From Lasioglossum baleicum (Eukaryota; Arthropoda; Insecta; Hymenoptera; Halictidae), in contig NC_134929.1 of NCBI RefSeq assembly GCF_051020765.1, forward strand, positions 17,204,635 to 17,268,634: a stretch of DNA of 64,000 bases, read 5' to 3'. Below, one piece after another: positions 39,833 through 52,900 of this stretch. The notes beneath the pieces were generated by a model. That model was not told the origin of the DNA, searched no databases, and saw only the letters and a program-made list of their open reading frames with translations. Positions within the stretch are counted from its first letter, which is position 1. Each line of letters starts with the position of its first letter. Position numbers and translations under genes: made by a program.

Positions 39833-40049
39833 CATAGACATATAGAGATAGACTGCGCCGTCTTATGGGCGAGTTGAAGCCCACAATGGCGGCGCGCGGT
39901 ACAAAGAGTGAGAGAGAGAGCATTAGCCGGGGTCCATAGCGCTCTCTTTCCAATTGATGTATTTATTGATGTTTTATTTTTGTTTTTTGCCGCCATTGTG
40001 GGCTTCAGCGCTTCGTACAGGCCGCGCAGTCTATCTCTATATGTCTATG
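39833..40049. repeat. Large imperfect palindrome upstream of EMG1
   Basis: The outer arms (39833-39858 and 40024-40049) are a perfect 26-bp inverted repeat containing ATAGAGATAGACTGCG. Inner arms GAAGCCCACAATGGCGGC and GCCGCCATTGTGGGCTTC are also inverted. The spacer has lost symmetry. It lies 276 bp upstream of the EMG1 start codon. It is non-coding and looks like a fold-back transposon. Confidence 0.85.
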
Positions 40050-40224
40050 AGAAGAATAAACTCTATAACAATAATTTTAGCCTGAATCAGAACCTACATC
40101 ATTTTTAGCATGGATCAGAAATCAATTGTTGCTTTTGTAAAAGCAGATCCAAGTAAACCTTGAAGAAAGTTACATTTATTTGAGAACGTTCCCCACAGGA
40201 TTTTGCCATCAGCGCCACTATAGT

Positions 40225-40232
40225 TATCGATA
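40225..40232. promoter_or_regulatory. TATCGATA (DRE-like) motif
   Basis: A perfect TATCGATA palindrome followed closely by GTCGATAA. In flies this is the DREF-binding DRE of housekeeping promoters. It lies about 670 bp upstream of EMG1 and 3.6 kb before BicC, so its target is uncertain and an 8-mer may be chance. Confidence 0.3.
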
Positions 40233-41310
40233 GTCGATAACGTTTGGCTAACAGTTTGAGCGTTTTGCCGCTACATCAATTGGCGCTGTACGGACGTTTG
40301 AACAGAGTAAATGATTCTTGCTGAAATATACATTGTGTGTTATGGGAAAATCGGCAAGAATCATTTGTGCTGATTAAAAATTCCATTCAAACGCTTTCCT
40401 ATTGAGATTTTACAATATCTGAGGGCTTAAAATAAAGCTGGAGGATTGTACTGAATGATAGAGAAACAAGTCGATGGTAGAATATTATTTCAATTGTATT
40501 GTATTTGTATTTATTGATAAAAAGACCTTAGGTACAGTTTTTCTATAGATCTGCGTACACAAATAAATGTCTATACACAATTTAACACTTATTCCAAGAT
40601 GGACTATTGAACACAAAGTTTCCTATAGAATACGAGCTAATTACGTAATAGGTAACAACAATTAAATTAGGTAAAATATAATTTTCCTTGCGGCACTGTG
40701 CTGTCCCCTTGCGATAAATCATTCAAACAAAACAACGCTGCTAATGCTCTACCGCGCTCATATTTGAAGTAGCGATTTTTATATGCGAATGAAAAACAAC
40801 CAGGAACTGGGTCTCTTAATTTTTCTTCTTTTTATCTTCCCTCGAAGCATCTCAACGAAAAGCTGTTTCGCGTAGAATCAGAATAACGGTTTCCCTCATT
40901 CCAATTAATCTTGCAAGAAAATATAGAGCTGCTTGTCGACACGCAAAGAACGTTGCCACGTAAAGATAGCTCAAACACGGAAATCGTCAGGAAAAATCAC
41001 TTGTCCCGTTAACCTGCTGCTCTGCGATTTCGTTTACAGCTACGGCGATCATTTGCAGTGGTTAATAATTTCGTAGGAGAAAGAAAACATTGTACTTCGC
41101 GCTTCTTTATTCTCTGACGGCTCGATACCAGGAACAATTCTAGCAGATGCAGAATAGGCGAAGCAGAAAAACGCAGCAGGGTTACGGTAGAAGAAATGTA
41201 CAGTAGACTGGATCGAAAAAAACATTTTTCTCGAAATCGAAAACGCGTCAAGTTCTCGAAAACGTTTAAATTTAGCATTTGCGGTCGTTGTTTCCGAGGT
41301 ACATAATGAG

Positions 41311-41444
41311 TAGACTGCGGATCTTTATACAAAATAAAAATTGTCTGCATCGATTGTTATTTTTAATAGAGGAGAAATCATACAGCATCTTCAATTTTTT
41401 AAATTACTCAATTTCGCTATAAATGCATAAAGATCCGCAGTCTA
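41311..41444. mobile_element. hAT-like MITE with perfect 8-bp target duplication
   Basis: It begins TAGACTGCGGATCTTTAT and ends ATAAAGATCCGCAGTCTA, a perfect inverted repeat in the typed length (with GC on the inner right side). It is flanked on both sides by ATAATGAG (41303-41310, 41445-41452). The internal CAAAATAAAAATTGTCTGCA is shared with the copy at 55013. It is 134 bp and non-coding. Confidence 0.9.
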
Positions 41445-43933
41445 ATAATGAGTTTAATCATGTTTAATGATACTTAATGGTTGCCCTTTCGCCCTCTATG
41501 ATAGAATATACTTCGATTTTGATATTCTGGAGATATTTTCCCTAAATTTTCAATTTTTGGAGTCGATGCGCAACCTGAAGGCATCGTCGCACAACTTTGG
41601 GATTTTGATCCTGCCATTAGGACGTCGAATCACAAGTTTTCCCATGTGAAGCGTTTTCGATTTCGAGAAAAATGTTTTCTCGATCAGGTCTGACATACAA
41701 AACAGATTACTGACAACTAAAATAAGGCTTCTATAAAAAGGAATAACGTTAACACTAAACCTACCGAGCCTTAAAAGTAACTGGTACATGTTCCCTTATA
41801 AAAATGATTGATTTTATTTAGACTTTGTACGGCTCCTATTTCAATACATGCACAACTAGAGATATCTATACAATCGTTTCCAATGAAATCAGTTTTATTA
41901 TCTTTCTAATTGTCAAATAAAAAACCTGGAACCGGTCATTGTGACCGGTGTTGGCAGATTTAGGAAAGGAGTGAAGGAATGTGAGGGATCGCGAAACGGT
42001 TCGATCGCGTTGAAGCGGTGAGCGACACGCGTCGATGGGAGCCGTTGCGGCGAGGGTCTGTTGGACTGTTGGACCGTTGAGCCGTTCGCGTATTTCGAAC
42101 AGGAGTGTTAGCAAGTCTGCGAGCAGAGGGAGAGAAGGCCGGAAAGCAAGGACCGCGAGCGAAAGTCGCGACAGGCGTGAAAGCGCGGCCTCCCGCGCCG
42201 TTGGAAAATAGACGAGATAAGGTGAACGGTGCCCGAGGACACGGCTGCGGGTACGAGGAACGGTAGAGCGAGGGGGATTACAGAGACAAGGAAGGAGGGG
42301 GATTTTCGCGGTTCTACAGCGATAGCAGCAGCCTCGAACGATAAGAACAGGGGCGGCGAGATTAGCTCGTTAACTGCGAGGCGGTCGGAGGAATCGGCGT
42401 GGATCGGTAGGAATCGGTGGCGATCGTTCGCCGGAAACCGAAATCCGAATGCGAAGGAAAAGGATATACAGGTAGACAGGACAGAGGATAAGGAGTCGAC
42501 TCTCTTCGGAGCAGTCTCTTACGACCGTGTCGTGGTAACGGTTGCCGGAAGCAGGTAGCGAAGTACTGTGTCGCGTCGCTTCCTCGTTGTTCACCTCGTC
42601 GACGTCGTCGTCTTCTTTTTCGTCTCGCGAGTCTCTTTCGCGGATCCGTTTCGGAGATTTCGTCGGCCGCCTAAAAGGTTTGTACCTCCGTTTCGTCGAG
42701 CGGTGTTTCTTCGGCCGATCTCTTTCCGCGCCACGAGCCACGGTGAACCGAGGATCGTTTACCTTCCGGGAAAAATTGTTTCGGTCTCGTCCCCGACCAG
42801 TTGTTACGAGACCGTTTTACGATCCGTTCGCTACCGAGCCGAGGTGGGACAGCGGAGAGCGAGCGGACAACAGGAAACGGAAAGCGAAATGATTTTCGTG
42901 TATACTGGCTGGCGCGCGTTCGGGGATTCACGAAATTGGAACGCTGACCTTGCCCGATGATCGCGAATGCATTATTTGTTCGGCGAAGCAGTTGACACGG
43001 CATTAGTCACGTACGCGTTCGCGCGTGTAGACGAGACCGCGTTGGCGAAAACAATTTTTTGCTCGCGTTCGCCTGGCAAAGGTGTTGGTTTAGGCGGTAG
43101 ACGAGGACGACAGAAGTAGCTGAGGAGTGGCGAGAGACAAAGAGAGAGAGAGAGAGAGACAGATAGAGAGAGTACAGACGCGGGAAGGGGGAGGAGAGAA
43201 AGAGAGAAAGAGAGAGTAACTCGCGAGAGAAAGCTAGACGACGGTCGCGGTCTCGCGGTTCGTCAGGGGGTTAAGAAAAACCGCGTTCGAGTGAATCGTC
43301 GCCGAGCTGGACGGGCTGCGATTGGTCGGCTCTGTCGGGGTCCTCTTCTCCGAAATTCGGCTGGAATTCCGAGAAATCGGCGTCGGCGCTACGCTCACCG
43401 GCATCCCTTCGCGCGCTCGCCGCTGCTAACGTGCCAACGACCGTTCATCTCCTTCAGTCGTCGCATCCGTCGCACCCGTGCGTCGCGTCGCGTCGGGGCA
43501 ACGCACACGGACACGCAACGGGGAAGCATTCGGAAAAAGTACAAAGAGAGCGACGGAGAAACTAAGATTAACGAGAGAACGAGTGAGAGCGAGCAAGAGA
43601 GACCGTGTGTGTGAAAGAAAGAAAGGATACCGGAGCCGTCGCGATCTCGCGATCGAAATCGTTTTCAACCCTCCTCGGATCGCGCCGCGATTCCCAGGAT
43701 GCACCGGTTCCAGGAACGGTCTTTCAAACTATCCGCGAGTATTTTCGATTTGGTTTCGCTCGTATCGTTTCGGCTCGGCTCGCTGTTTCTTTTCTTTTTT
43801 TTTTTTGCCAGCCGTGTTGATATTCCCTCCAGCTGATCGCGAACGTTCGCACCGTTTCTGTTTTCCGCAGGGTATCGAGTCGTATCGAATAGGATCGCAT
43901 CGAAGGTGACCACTGTGAGAGAAGAGAATCAAG

Positions 43934-46900
43934 ATGAGACCCGACGAGGTGATACAGAACGAGAGAAGAGCGACGGAGACGATGTCTGAGACATCGGAGG
44001 GCACCGCGGCGACCAGCGTGTCCGGAAAATCAGGAGACGATCTGAGCGACATCGCAGCCGTGTTGGGCATCGGCAATCCGGACGACCTACACCAAGACCG
44101 ATTTCGTGTTGACCGCCGAAAATTGGAGCAGATGCTGTTGGGTGAGTCTATCTCAGCCGCGGTGCGGCGCCTTGTTACCGCCGACCTCGATACAGTTTCG
44201 TTCTCTTCTTCTCCGGCGTGGTTTGACCTCTGGTCGCGTTTACACGAGCCCTCGCTTCTGGCGGCAGCCGAGAAAGCCGCACGCGAAACGTCGGATTACG
44301 ATTTAAATAGATTGTGTCTGCCTGTTTGTAAACGGAATTAGAGCGACTACTGTCAAACGGCTCGCTGCTGCGGTCTTAACGTTTATTTTGATCGAGCCTC
44401 GACTACCGGTCTACGTGTCGCGTGTACACGGTTTATCCCGGTTTTCGATCTAGATTGGCGCCTTGCAGCGATAAACATCGTCGATCCGAGATACATGTAC
44501 GTTATATGCTCTGCCGCCATTCTTCGCCGCGAGGACCGTTGACAAGATCGAAACCCGATTGGGCGAAATTCGAACGGAATTCGATTTCCGTTACCCGTCG
44601 TCTATTTTCTCTCTGTGTAACGTACTCGAACCTCAGCGGTCGAATACACGCGACCGCTGCGCTCATGATAGAAACGTGACACAGTCGAGAACCGTTTGAG
44701 AACTCGCGGTAAGGGATCAACGATCTGACCGATATCCTCCTAAAAACCACGTTTACCGTCCGCGCGTGCACGACCCTCCGTCGAAAAATACAGCCGAAAA
44801 AAGCGAGCAGAGTTCGTTGTACCCTGACCATACACTTTCCTTTGTTTACAGGTGATAATGACGCACCCAAGCCAGCGGACGCGTTTTTTCATAACGTAAG
44901 TTGGGTTTCATCCACCACGCGTACTTTCGTTCGCTATCAATGTGATTTAGAATGAACACGATCTCTCGTTGGATTCGCGGCTCTGTTTGATTCGAATCTG
45001 TCTGGCCGAACAAACGATCGATCGTTCGATCGCCACATTTTTCATCGATCGACGGAAGATTCGCGGCGTCCGATTGGACGTCCGAAGAATGTTTCGTACC
45101 GTTTCGAGGGAAATTCGCGGAGCGGGGTCAACGATCGGCCGGCATGGCAGCGTCGCGATCGAGGTTTCGAAGCGGGGACGAACGGACAGCCACGGTAAAC
45201 CGATTCCCTCTCGAAACCGCTGGCGCGGCGTCGCGTTCCGAACTTCTCGCGGTACACCGTCGCGACCTTGCGATTATACCAAGCCAAACAAGACTATTTT
45301 TGCGCGATTCCCCCTTCTTGCCGGCCGACCCACGGCCGATAATTTTTTCGGACGAGAACAGCTCCCCGTTCCTCCACCGTATCTCGAACGTGTTTTCATC
45401 TCGGCCGACGGATTTCCTATCGGCGTTCTCGCTCGGTTCACGGACGATACCGATCTCTCGAAAACAAACGGCCGGCCGTGTACGAAACCGAGACCGAAGA
45501 AATCACTTCGAAAACGCGACGTAGTAGTTCGCGTAACGAATGCAGCGAACCGTGCGCTCCGACAAGTTGGAAGGCAACGTTCACGCTTATCCTTATCGTT
45601 GACACGTTGCGTAAAAGGGGCCTGGAAATACTCCACTCGATTATTTATAGACCGACTTTACTCGCAACGTTCGCGCCACGTATTCGATTCCATTCTCCAC
45701 GCCTCTTCGAGAGCCGAACCGATCCGAGCCGAACCGATTCGATTCGAGCGAATTCTGTCGCGTTGCTGCCCGAAAAACGCGTCCCTTTTTCGGAACAGGA
45801 CAAAGCCGGAGTCCTCGAAGAATTATTTTCGCTCACCGGTCTTGTCTCGGATCGGGGATCAGGGATCGGAGTTCGCGGTCTTCCCGAAATACCTTGTTAC
45901 ACGCGACACGTAATTTTAGCGAGAGTCACTGGACCTCGAGCTCGATTTATCCCCGCGTCGCCGTTGCCGCCAACTTTTCCGGATCCTCGGCTACTCGATG
46001 TGCAGCCATTCGATCCGATGATTCGATCGAGAAGATCGGCAGCCGGCTGGAGGAGGCACGGTAGTTTTCCGCCTGCGCGCCGCACAGTGCGGCAAACTGA
46101 CGAATTTTGCGTTAAAACCTTACTTTTAATAAAATCTCTATATATTATATTAGATGATTGCGTAAGTTCGCGCCCGATTTGAAAATGAAATTCAATGGTC
46201 CAATTTTAAGGAATACAACTTTATTAATCAATTATACACATAGTCACCATTCTTTTCTAATTCTAGAAAATTTAACCACTTTTTAATTTTAATTTAACCA
46301 ATCTTTGACCAAATCTTTAAAATCTAACCATTGAATTTTATTTTCAAATCGGGCACGAACTTATGCAATCATCTAATATTAAATCTATTATTATATATAT
46401 ATATTATAAAATTTTTTAATCTAAGATCTTTATTAATCTTTATTTTTATTAAACTTTATTAATCAATTATACACATAGTCACCGTTCTTTTCTAATTCTA
46501 GAAAATTTAACCATTTTTTAATTTTAATTTAACCAATCTTTGACCAAATCTTTAAAATCTAACCATTGAATTTTATTTTCAAATCGGGCACGAACTTATG
46601 CAATCATCTAAAATATTAAATCTCTTATTATATATATTATAAAATCTTTTAATCTAAGATCTTTATTAATCTTTATTTTTATTAAACTTTATTAATCAAT
46701 TATACACATAGTCACCATTCTTTTCTAATTGTAGAAAATTTAACCATTTTTTAAATTTAACTTAGCCAATCTTTGACCAAATCTTTCAAATTTAACCATT
46801 GAGTCTCATTTCTATCAAAAGTTTTTTGAGTTTGACACAAACTTCATCGATCAAAACTCGAGTTTCGTAATATTGCAAATTGGGAAAAAGATTCGTGTTG

Positions 46901-49900
46901 TGAACTCCATTCTTGAATATTTGCTTCCTCGTAACTGCTGATTAAAGTCGAAAGACCACAACTGTCACCGAGAAGTCTTCTAACCCATAATAGTCATTTA
47001 AAAAACTGACAGTTAAAGTAAACTCTGACTATCTAGTATCTCGTATCCGTGCGTCGCGTCGCTCCACGTAACTTATTCTCCCCCCTGCGTCGACGGCAGA
47101 GAAGCAAAACATTACCGTGGAAATATTCTATAGAGATTTTTGATCGCGGCGACTTCGTTCCGTCCCAGTGCGTGCCGATTCGATAATATTTTCCGAGTGC
47201 GCATCGATTTCGTAGCCCTTCCCGCGTGCGAGGGAAAGAGATAAGAGACAAAACAGAACGATATGGAAGTCGTGGAAAGCGAGACGTTACGCGGAAACGG
47301 AGTTCAATGAAACGGTGTGATGGGTAAAGCTCGGGGCATTAGTGCAATTTACCGAGCTAACTTGTCTGGATTTAGCCTGGCAAATCGCCTTACCCACAGC
47401 CCCGTAGGTTTATAGTCTTACCTGTGCGCATGGAGAGCGTAGCTTCCCTTGTTTCTCAGGTAGAGCGTAGTTTCGGGGACACAGCCGACGACGATGGCTC
47501 GTTCGAATCGTCATCGTCCAGGACTGGATTTCCTTTAGCGTGACAAGGTCGTTTGCGAGGAGCAGGTTTCGAGGAATCGATCGTGGGCTAGCGAGTTCGT
47601 AGGGTACGATCGGTACGGACCGGGCCGTATTCGGGACAATTGTGAGGTTTGCACCTGTCCGGAGGGAATTCCGCGCGGTTCGCAGGTGGCGGGAGAGCGC
47701 GACAGCGAAACAAGGGAACTACCTGTTCCCTGTTGGTGCAGAGCGGTGCTGTGGCAGCGCCGGCACTTTAAATCGTTCGGGTTCGAAGGCTCTCGCGTTC
47801 ACGCCGGTATAGTTTGGTCGTGGATACTTGGACGGTGTGCGGTGGTCTCGTTCGTTTCTCGGGTTCGTCGACGGGTGTGGGGAAACGGAGAAGCTAAGAG
47901 AGGAAAGGCGAGAGTGAGATAGGGGCGAGCCAGAGGAAGAGAGACAGACAGAGAGATCGGGAAAGAGAGTGAGACTGGGGAAGGTGTGACAAAGACGGTG
48001 CCTGGAGACTGAGACTGAGACGGAGACGGCTCTAGCGATGACGGTGGCGAGTGGGAGGCGGTTCACCGAGCCGTCCCGTTACATTATCTGCTGTTAGTCA
48101 GTCAGTCGTGCCAGCGATCCCGACGCGAACGGTAAAAACGAGAGCCGACGCGGCCGTTCGCGGACCATTCTGCCCCGACAGACCGGAGAACCGGTCACCG
48201 CGCGCGCAACTCTCGCGAAACATACCGTGATCCGTCACGGGATCGGAGTGATCGAGAACGGCTCGGCGCCCGCGCATTCGAACTCGAACTCGTTCGAACA
48301 TCGACTACGTGTACATGCACACGTTAGCCAGAGTAACCGGAGGTGTGAAAAGTGTGCGCGAAAGTAGACTCGGTCGAGACCGCGAGCCAACCGATCCGGA
48401 ATAGTAGCGGAACCCGATCGTGACTCGCGATTCGTAAAACTCGAGAGTCGAAACTCTCGGAGTCGCGCAACCGCGAAAGATATCGCCGTTGGTGTTTCGG
48501 GTGAAAGGAGACTTTAACCAGACCGCCGACTACAGGATCTCGGATAAATTTCCTTGGCAAGAAGTCACAGCGGAAAACGTTGCGATCGTCGATCGGGCGT
48601 ATCTCGTCCAGTCGCGAGCGACCGAGCGGATCAACAGCCGGGATGTTACGCCGGTTTGCATAGCCGCGTTCGCGTCGGTGAAAGTAAATCGTCGTCAGCC
48701 GACGAGAACGTCGCCGTCTTCGTCTACGACTTGGTCTCCGAACACGGCGAGAATTCGCGTTTCGATCGACACCGAGGAGATCGCGATCGAGTCATGTCCA
48801 GGCTGCTCGCCGTCTGATCGACGACGCGCGCAAATCGCTCGATTCCTCCACTCGATTCCTACCGACTGTTTCGCGACTCATCGACGACGACTCACCGCGC
48901 GACAGGCTAGCCAACGAATCGGCTAGAGAGAATATCGGACTCGAGCGACGAGATATCCGGCAGTCGACAACGATGACCGTGGTAATGTCGAGTGACCGGC
49001 TGCGCGAAGGCGATCGCGATCGAGATCCGAGATCACGACAGAAAACAGAGCCGCGATCGCTTTCGGTGTTGCTTGTACCCCCGCGAGTTCTTTTCGGGAT
49101 TTAATCGACACCGTTCGCTTGCTGTTGCAGGTTATGGAGGAGACAAACACCTTTGTTACGTGGCCGGCCCGCCTCAAGATCGGAGCAAAGTCGAAGAAAG
49201 GTAAGTGTTCGAATGTACTCGGGATCGGTCTCGGGATCGGTGCCCCTTTCGCGACGTCGCTGCTACCGAGAAAGTTTCTGCTCGGCGAACGTCCACCCGG
49301 AAACGTTCAACCATCGGGTGACGTGTCCTAGCTGCCTCGAAGTTCGACGACTTTTGCGACCTTGGGAGGACAGTGTCGAAGCCGAGCCAAACATCGCGGT
49401 GCTCTACTCCGGTCGTTTATCGATCGAAGCTCGTTACATATACACGACAGTCGATTACGTCAATCCTAGGTTGCGTCCCCGGTTCCAACCGCTGACGTTT
49501 GTATTTGTATCGCGTATTTTCTTACGCGACGCCTATTTACGGCCCGTTCGCGCGAAATCTCTGCGCCGGCACTCCTCTTCTGGCCTCCGACTCCGATCAC
49601 AGGGAGAGCTTCGATTTCCACGAACCTATTCCCCTTCTACCTAATCTGTTTCTCGGTTTTCGATCGAGGAGAAGACTCGCAGCAGAGCAGAGCGGAGCCC
49701 AGAATCCGCGACGCGTCGGGTCGAAGAAATCGCAGGGGCCGCGCGGACGCGGGATTAATTAGAGCGCACCCATTAATCGAAAGTGATTACGAAACGACTC
49801 GCATGCCTGCTCCGGCGCAGCAGCGCGTGTCGCGTCGGTGAAATAAAACGCGACTCGACCGGCTATGCCCACGGAACCGATCCGCTGCCGTGATTCTCGA

Positions 49901-52900
49901 CGAATCGACTGGCAAAGCCTCGACACCGCCGCCGATCGTCCAGCGGAAACGTATTCTCGACATCGTCCCGTTCGCTAAGCTCTCGTTGCAGTTTCTGCCT
50001 TCGGTTCCGATTCGCCAGTGTTGTTCTCCCGTTCGCCGGCCGCGGCCGTGGAAATTTTTCGGTGATTCATCCCTTCCTCGTGACTCCGAACAGCTGTTAC
50101 GTTCCTCCTCCTCCTTCTGTCCCGTTCCGCCCCTCTTCCTCGGTCACTTCCTCTTTCGCTCCTCCGGCTCTCCGCGCCCATCGACCGAACGGGGGCCGAT
50201 CGTGCGTGACAATGCTCGTAATCCGGTATAAATAGGACCCACCTCCTACCGATTTTCTACTCGGCGCGAGCCTCGGCTCCCTCGAAGGCGAAAACGTACG
50301 TCTCCGACCCGTCTCGAACCCGACGAGACCTCTCCAGCAGTTTTTCCATCGACGAACGGTCTCCCGCGGACAGCGTCAGTTCGAGGATCGTTTTTGCCGC
50401 GAGAATGCCGGGAACCGTTATTTCCGCGCAAACTATCGACCAACGAGGTGAATTAATCAGTCCGCACGAACCGAGCGACGCGCAGTCGCCCAAAATCGCA
50501 AGAACCTCGACAAAATTCATGTCTCTCTATCTGAAATTTCAATCGTGAACTTCTTTCATTTCGATATTTACATATCGCTTCCTATTAATCCTTTAAACAT
50601 CCGACGTTCCAACAATTATATATTAAATTTCAATACGCATTCCAGAATTTTATTTAGATCCTTTGAAAGCGCCTAGAACAGTTGAAAAATTAGTCGTCAA
50701 CCTAAACGACCCAGTAAATGAGAAAATTTACCGATTTTTATTATAATATGTGCTTGGATAAACAATTTTATGAAATTAATTTCCACGTAAGCTACTTGAT
50801 TTCAACAATTGTAAAATGAAAAATATGTTCAGTGTTGATTTGTCTCTAGTCATGATGGCCTAACCCCTTAAAAACGGATGTGTACAGCGGGCCTAAGCTC
50901 CGAGAGTCGCACGGACGGGCGTGACATTCGACGATAGAATCATTCTACTTTCGATTCCTTAAAAGGTCGAGCGCAAACCGAACGGTATCCGTATCTCCTC
51001 TCGACGATCGTGAAATTATGCAACTGTTTTTTTTTTTACCATGACTTTCCTCCAGACTGTTGCGACCCACTCCCTCCCCGTGATTCTTCGATCTCGATCC
51101 TGATATCGATCGCGCACTGTGTGCAGGCTAGGGACCGATACATCATCGAAATATCAACGTAATCGCGTTTCTCCTTCGATCGCCAATTGTGTTGCTTTCG
51201 TCGAGGTCGCGGATCGGCAAACAGAGCACTCCAGCGCGGCTGCGTATCGATTGTATCGACGTTCCGTGATATCTCGAGGTCGAGGCCCGAAAAAGATCGT
51301 ACCGCCTCTCGCGTTTGACCCATGCACGGATATCAGAGTACCTGTGTATACATCTCTCCATTTTTCTTAATTGTTTTAGAATTGTTGAAACTGAAAAGAC
51401 TTTCCCGTAGGGAGTTATATTATAACAAAAGATCTAGATGAACTCAAACTTGTCAATCTGACAAAGTAACAAATGTCAGACACTTTTCGTGCTCGGCAGG
51501 TTTAATGTTAACAATGTTTCCGTCCTTCCGCAAAGAAATTGAAAAATTGAGATTTTTATCCGTTGTACCCTGCTGCTCTTCAACCGATCACGTGCCATCT
51601 GGAAGACTGTTTCATTGGTAAAGAATGTAATAACAATACCGGAGGGTTTTCTCTTTGTCTAGTTGTTCGTAAACGGCTGTTGAATCGAATTCTCCGCGCT
51701 ACATTTTATTAATGAATCCTCTGTAAAACAGGCTGATTTATGCAGTTCGGTTTTGCCAACTTTTTCTTGTTCTACCTGCTTCTACAAGAGGGTTTAATCA
51801 AACTATCGAAGATGGACTTGTTTATTTAGCCCGGTTTTACCTTTTTCTTTAGCTGTCTTCTGCTGAAACGAAATGCCAATAATCGCATGACTGGTTACGG
51901 TTTAATCAAATGTCTGTAAAACAACCTCGTTTCTACAGTGCGGTTGCCCCCGGCGAAAGGGTTGAGCGCAACAAAACAACGCGATCGACTCGAATGGAAT
52001 CGAATAGAACTGCAGGCGTGCTTGTAAACCGGCTGCGAGAGCCTGGCAAAATTGTCAAGTTACGAAAGTTGGTTGTACGCGCGACGGGCTTTATCGTCGC
52101 CTGCATAGACAGGCCTCGGTGCGTTGTACAAATCGAGATAATTCGAGCGCCGCGAAACGGCATATCATCTGGAACAACGCGAGTCGCGTCCTCATTTTGC
52201 CTTTCGAAAATAGTCGTCGGCTGTTATCTTTCCGAAGGAAGCGTTCCGCTCGAGCTTCGAGCACCGCTCGATTACACTCGCGATTCTCTGGATCCGGAGA
52301 AATCGAACCCGGCCGCGCTCGTGACTGCGATCGATAAACGCCGAGGTTTTCGAGTGTGCCCGCGCGCTGCGCTGGTTTCCGTGCGGAGAAAATGCCGGTC
52401 CCGTCGTGTCGAGGGCAACTTTCGCGTCGACCAGACCCACGGAAAGCGGAATCGGCGATCGGGCTTACGCAACACGGCCAATTACGCGGACGAAAATGGT
52501 CTGCGTCCGTATCGTCGCGCGCCGAGCTGCTTTTACACGACCTATCGATCGTGATCCCGATCTCGGTGACTCCGCTCTTCCGTTCTGCTCTGATTATTCG
52601 CAGGAAAATTCGAGGACGTTGATGATTTGGAAAAATTTCGGAATTCGATTGATCGTAAAGCAGTCGAAGCGGAAGGCGTGGCGCGTTCGCGGAAACGCTC
52701 CGGAATTCGATCCGCGCTTGCCAGACGCTCGAAACGTTCCAAGCGTGTAATACATGTACGGTAGTGCTCGACTATTTAACACTAAACCTACCACTGCCGG
52801 TCGAACGACCGGTTTTATATTTTTCAGCTTGCGATTGGTGAAATTATGAAGTTGATTCGATAAATTTCTTTATCCAAGCACATATTGCAATCAAAATTGC

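Larger units (their letters stand above)
40050..43870. other. Intergenic / BicC 5' region
   Basis: AT-rich to about 41.9 kb, then sharply GC- and CpG-rich. It carries a hAT-like MITE (41311-41444) and a TTAACACTAAACC repeat end at 41749. GC-rich open frames between 42.2 and 43.9 kb overlap on both strands, are Arg/Ser-rich and match nothing I know. The BicC promoter and an untranslated first exon are probably here. A purine-rich GAGAGA tract is at 43134-43218. Confidence 0.5.

Noticed and set aside
44969..46182. Long overlapping plus-strand frames of 314 and 234 codons
   Set aside because: They overlap each other and minus-strand frames, are rich in Arg and Ser, show no domain, and lie in a GC-rich BicC intron where stop codons are rare.
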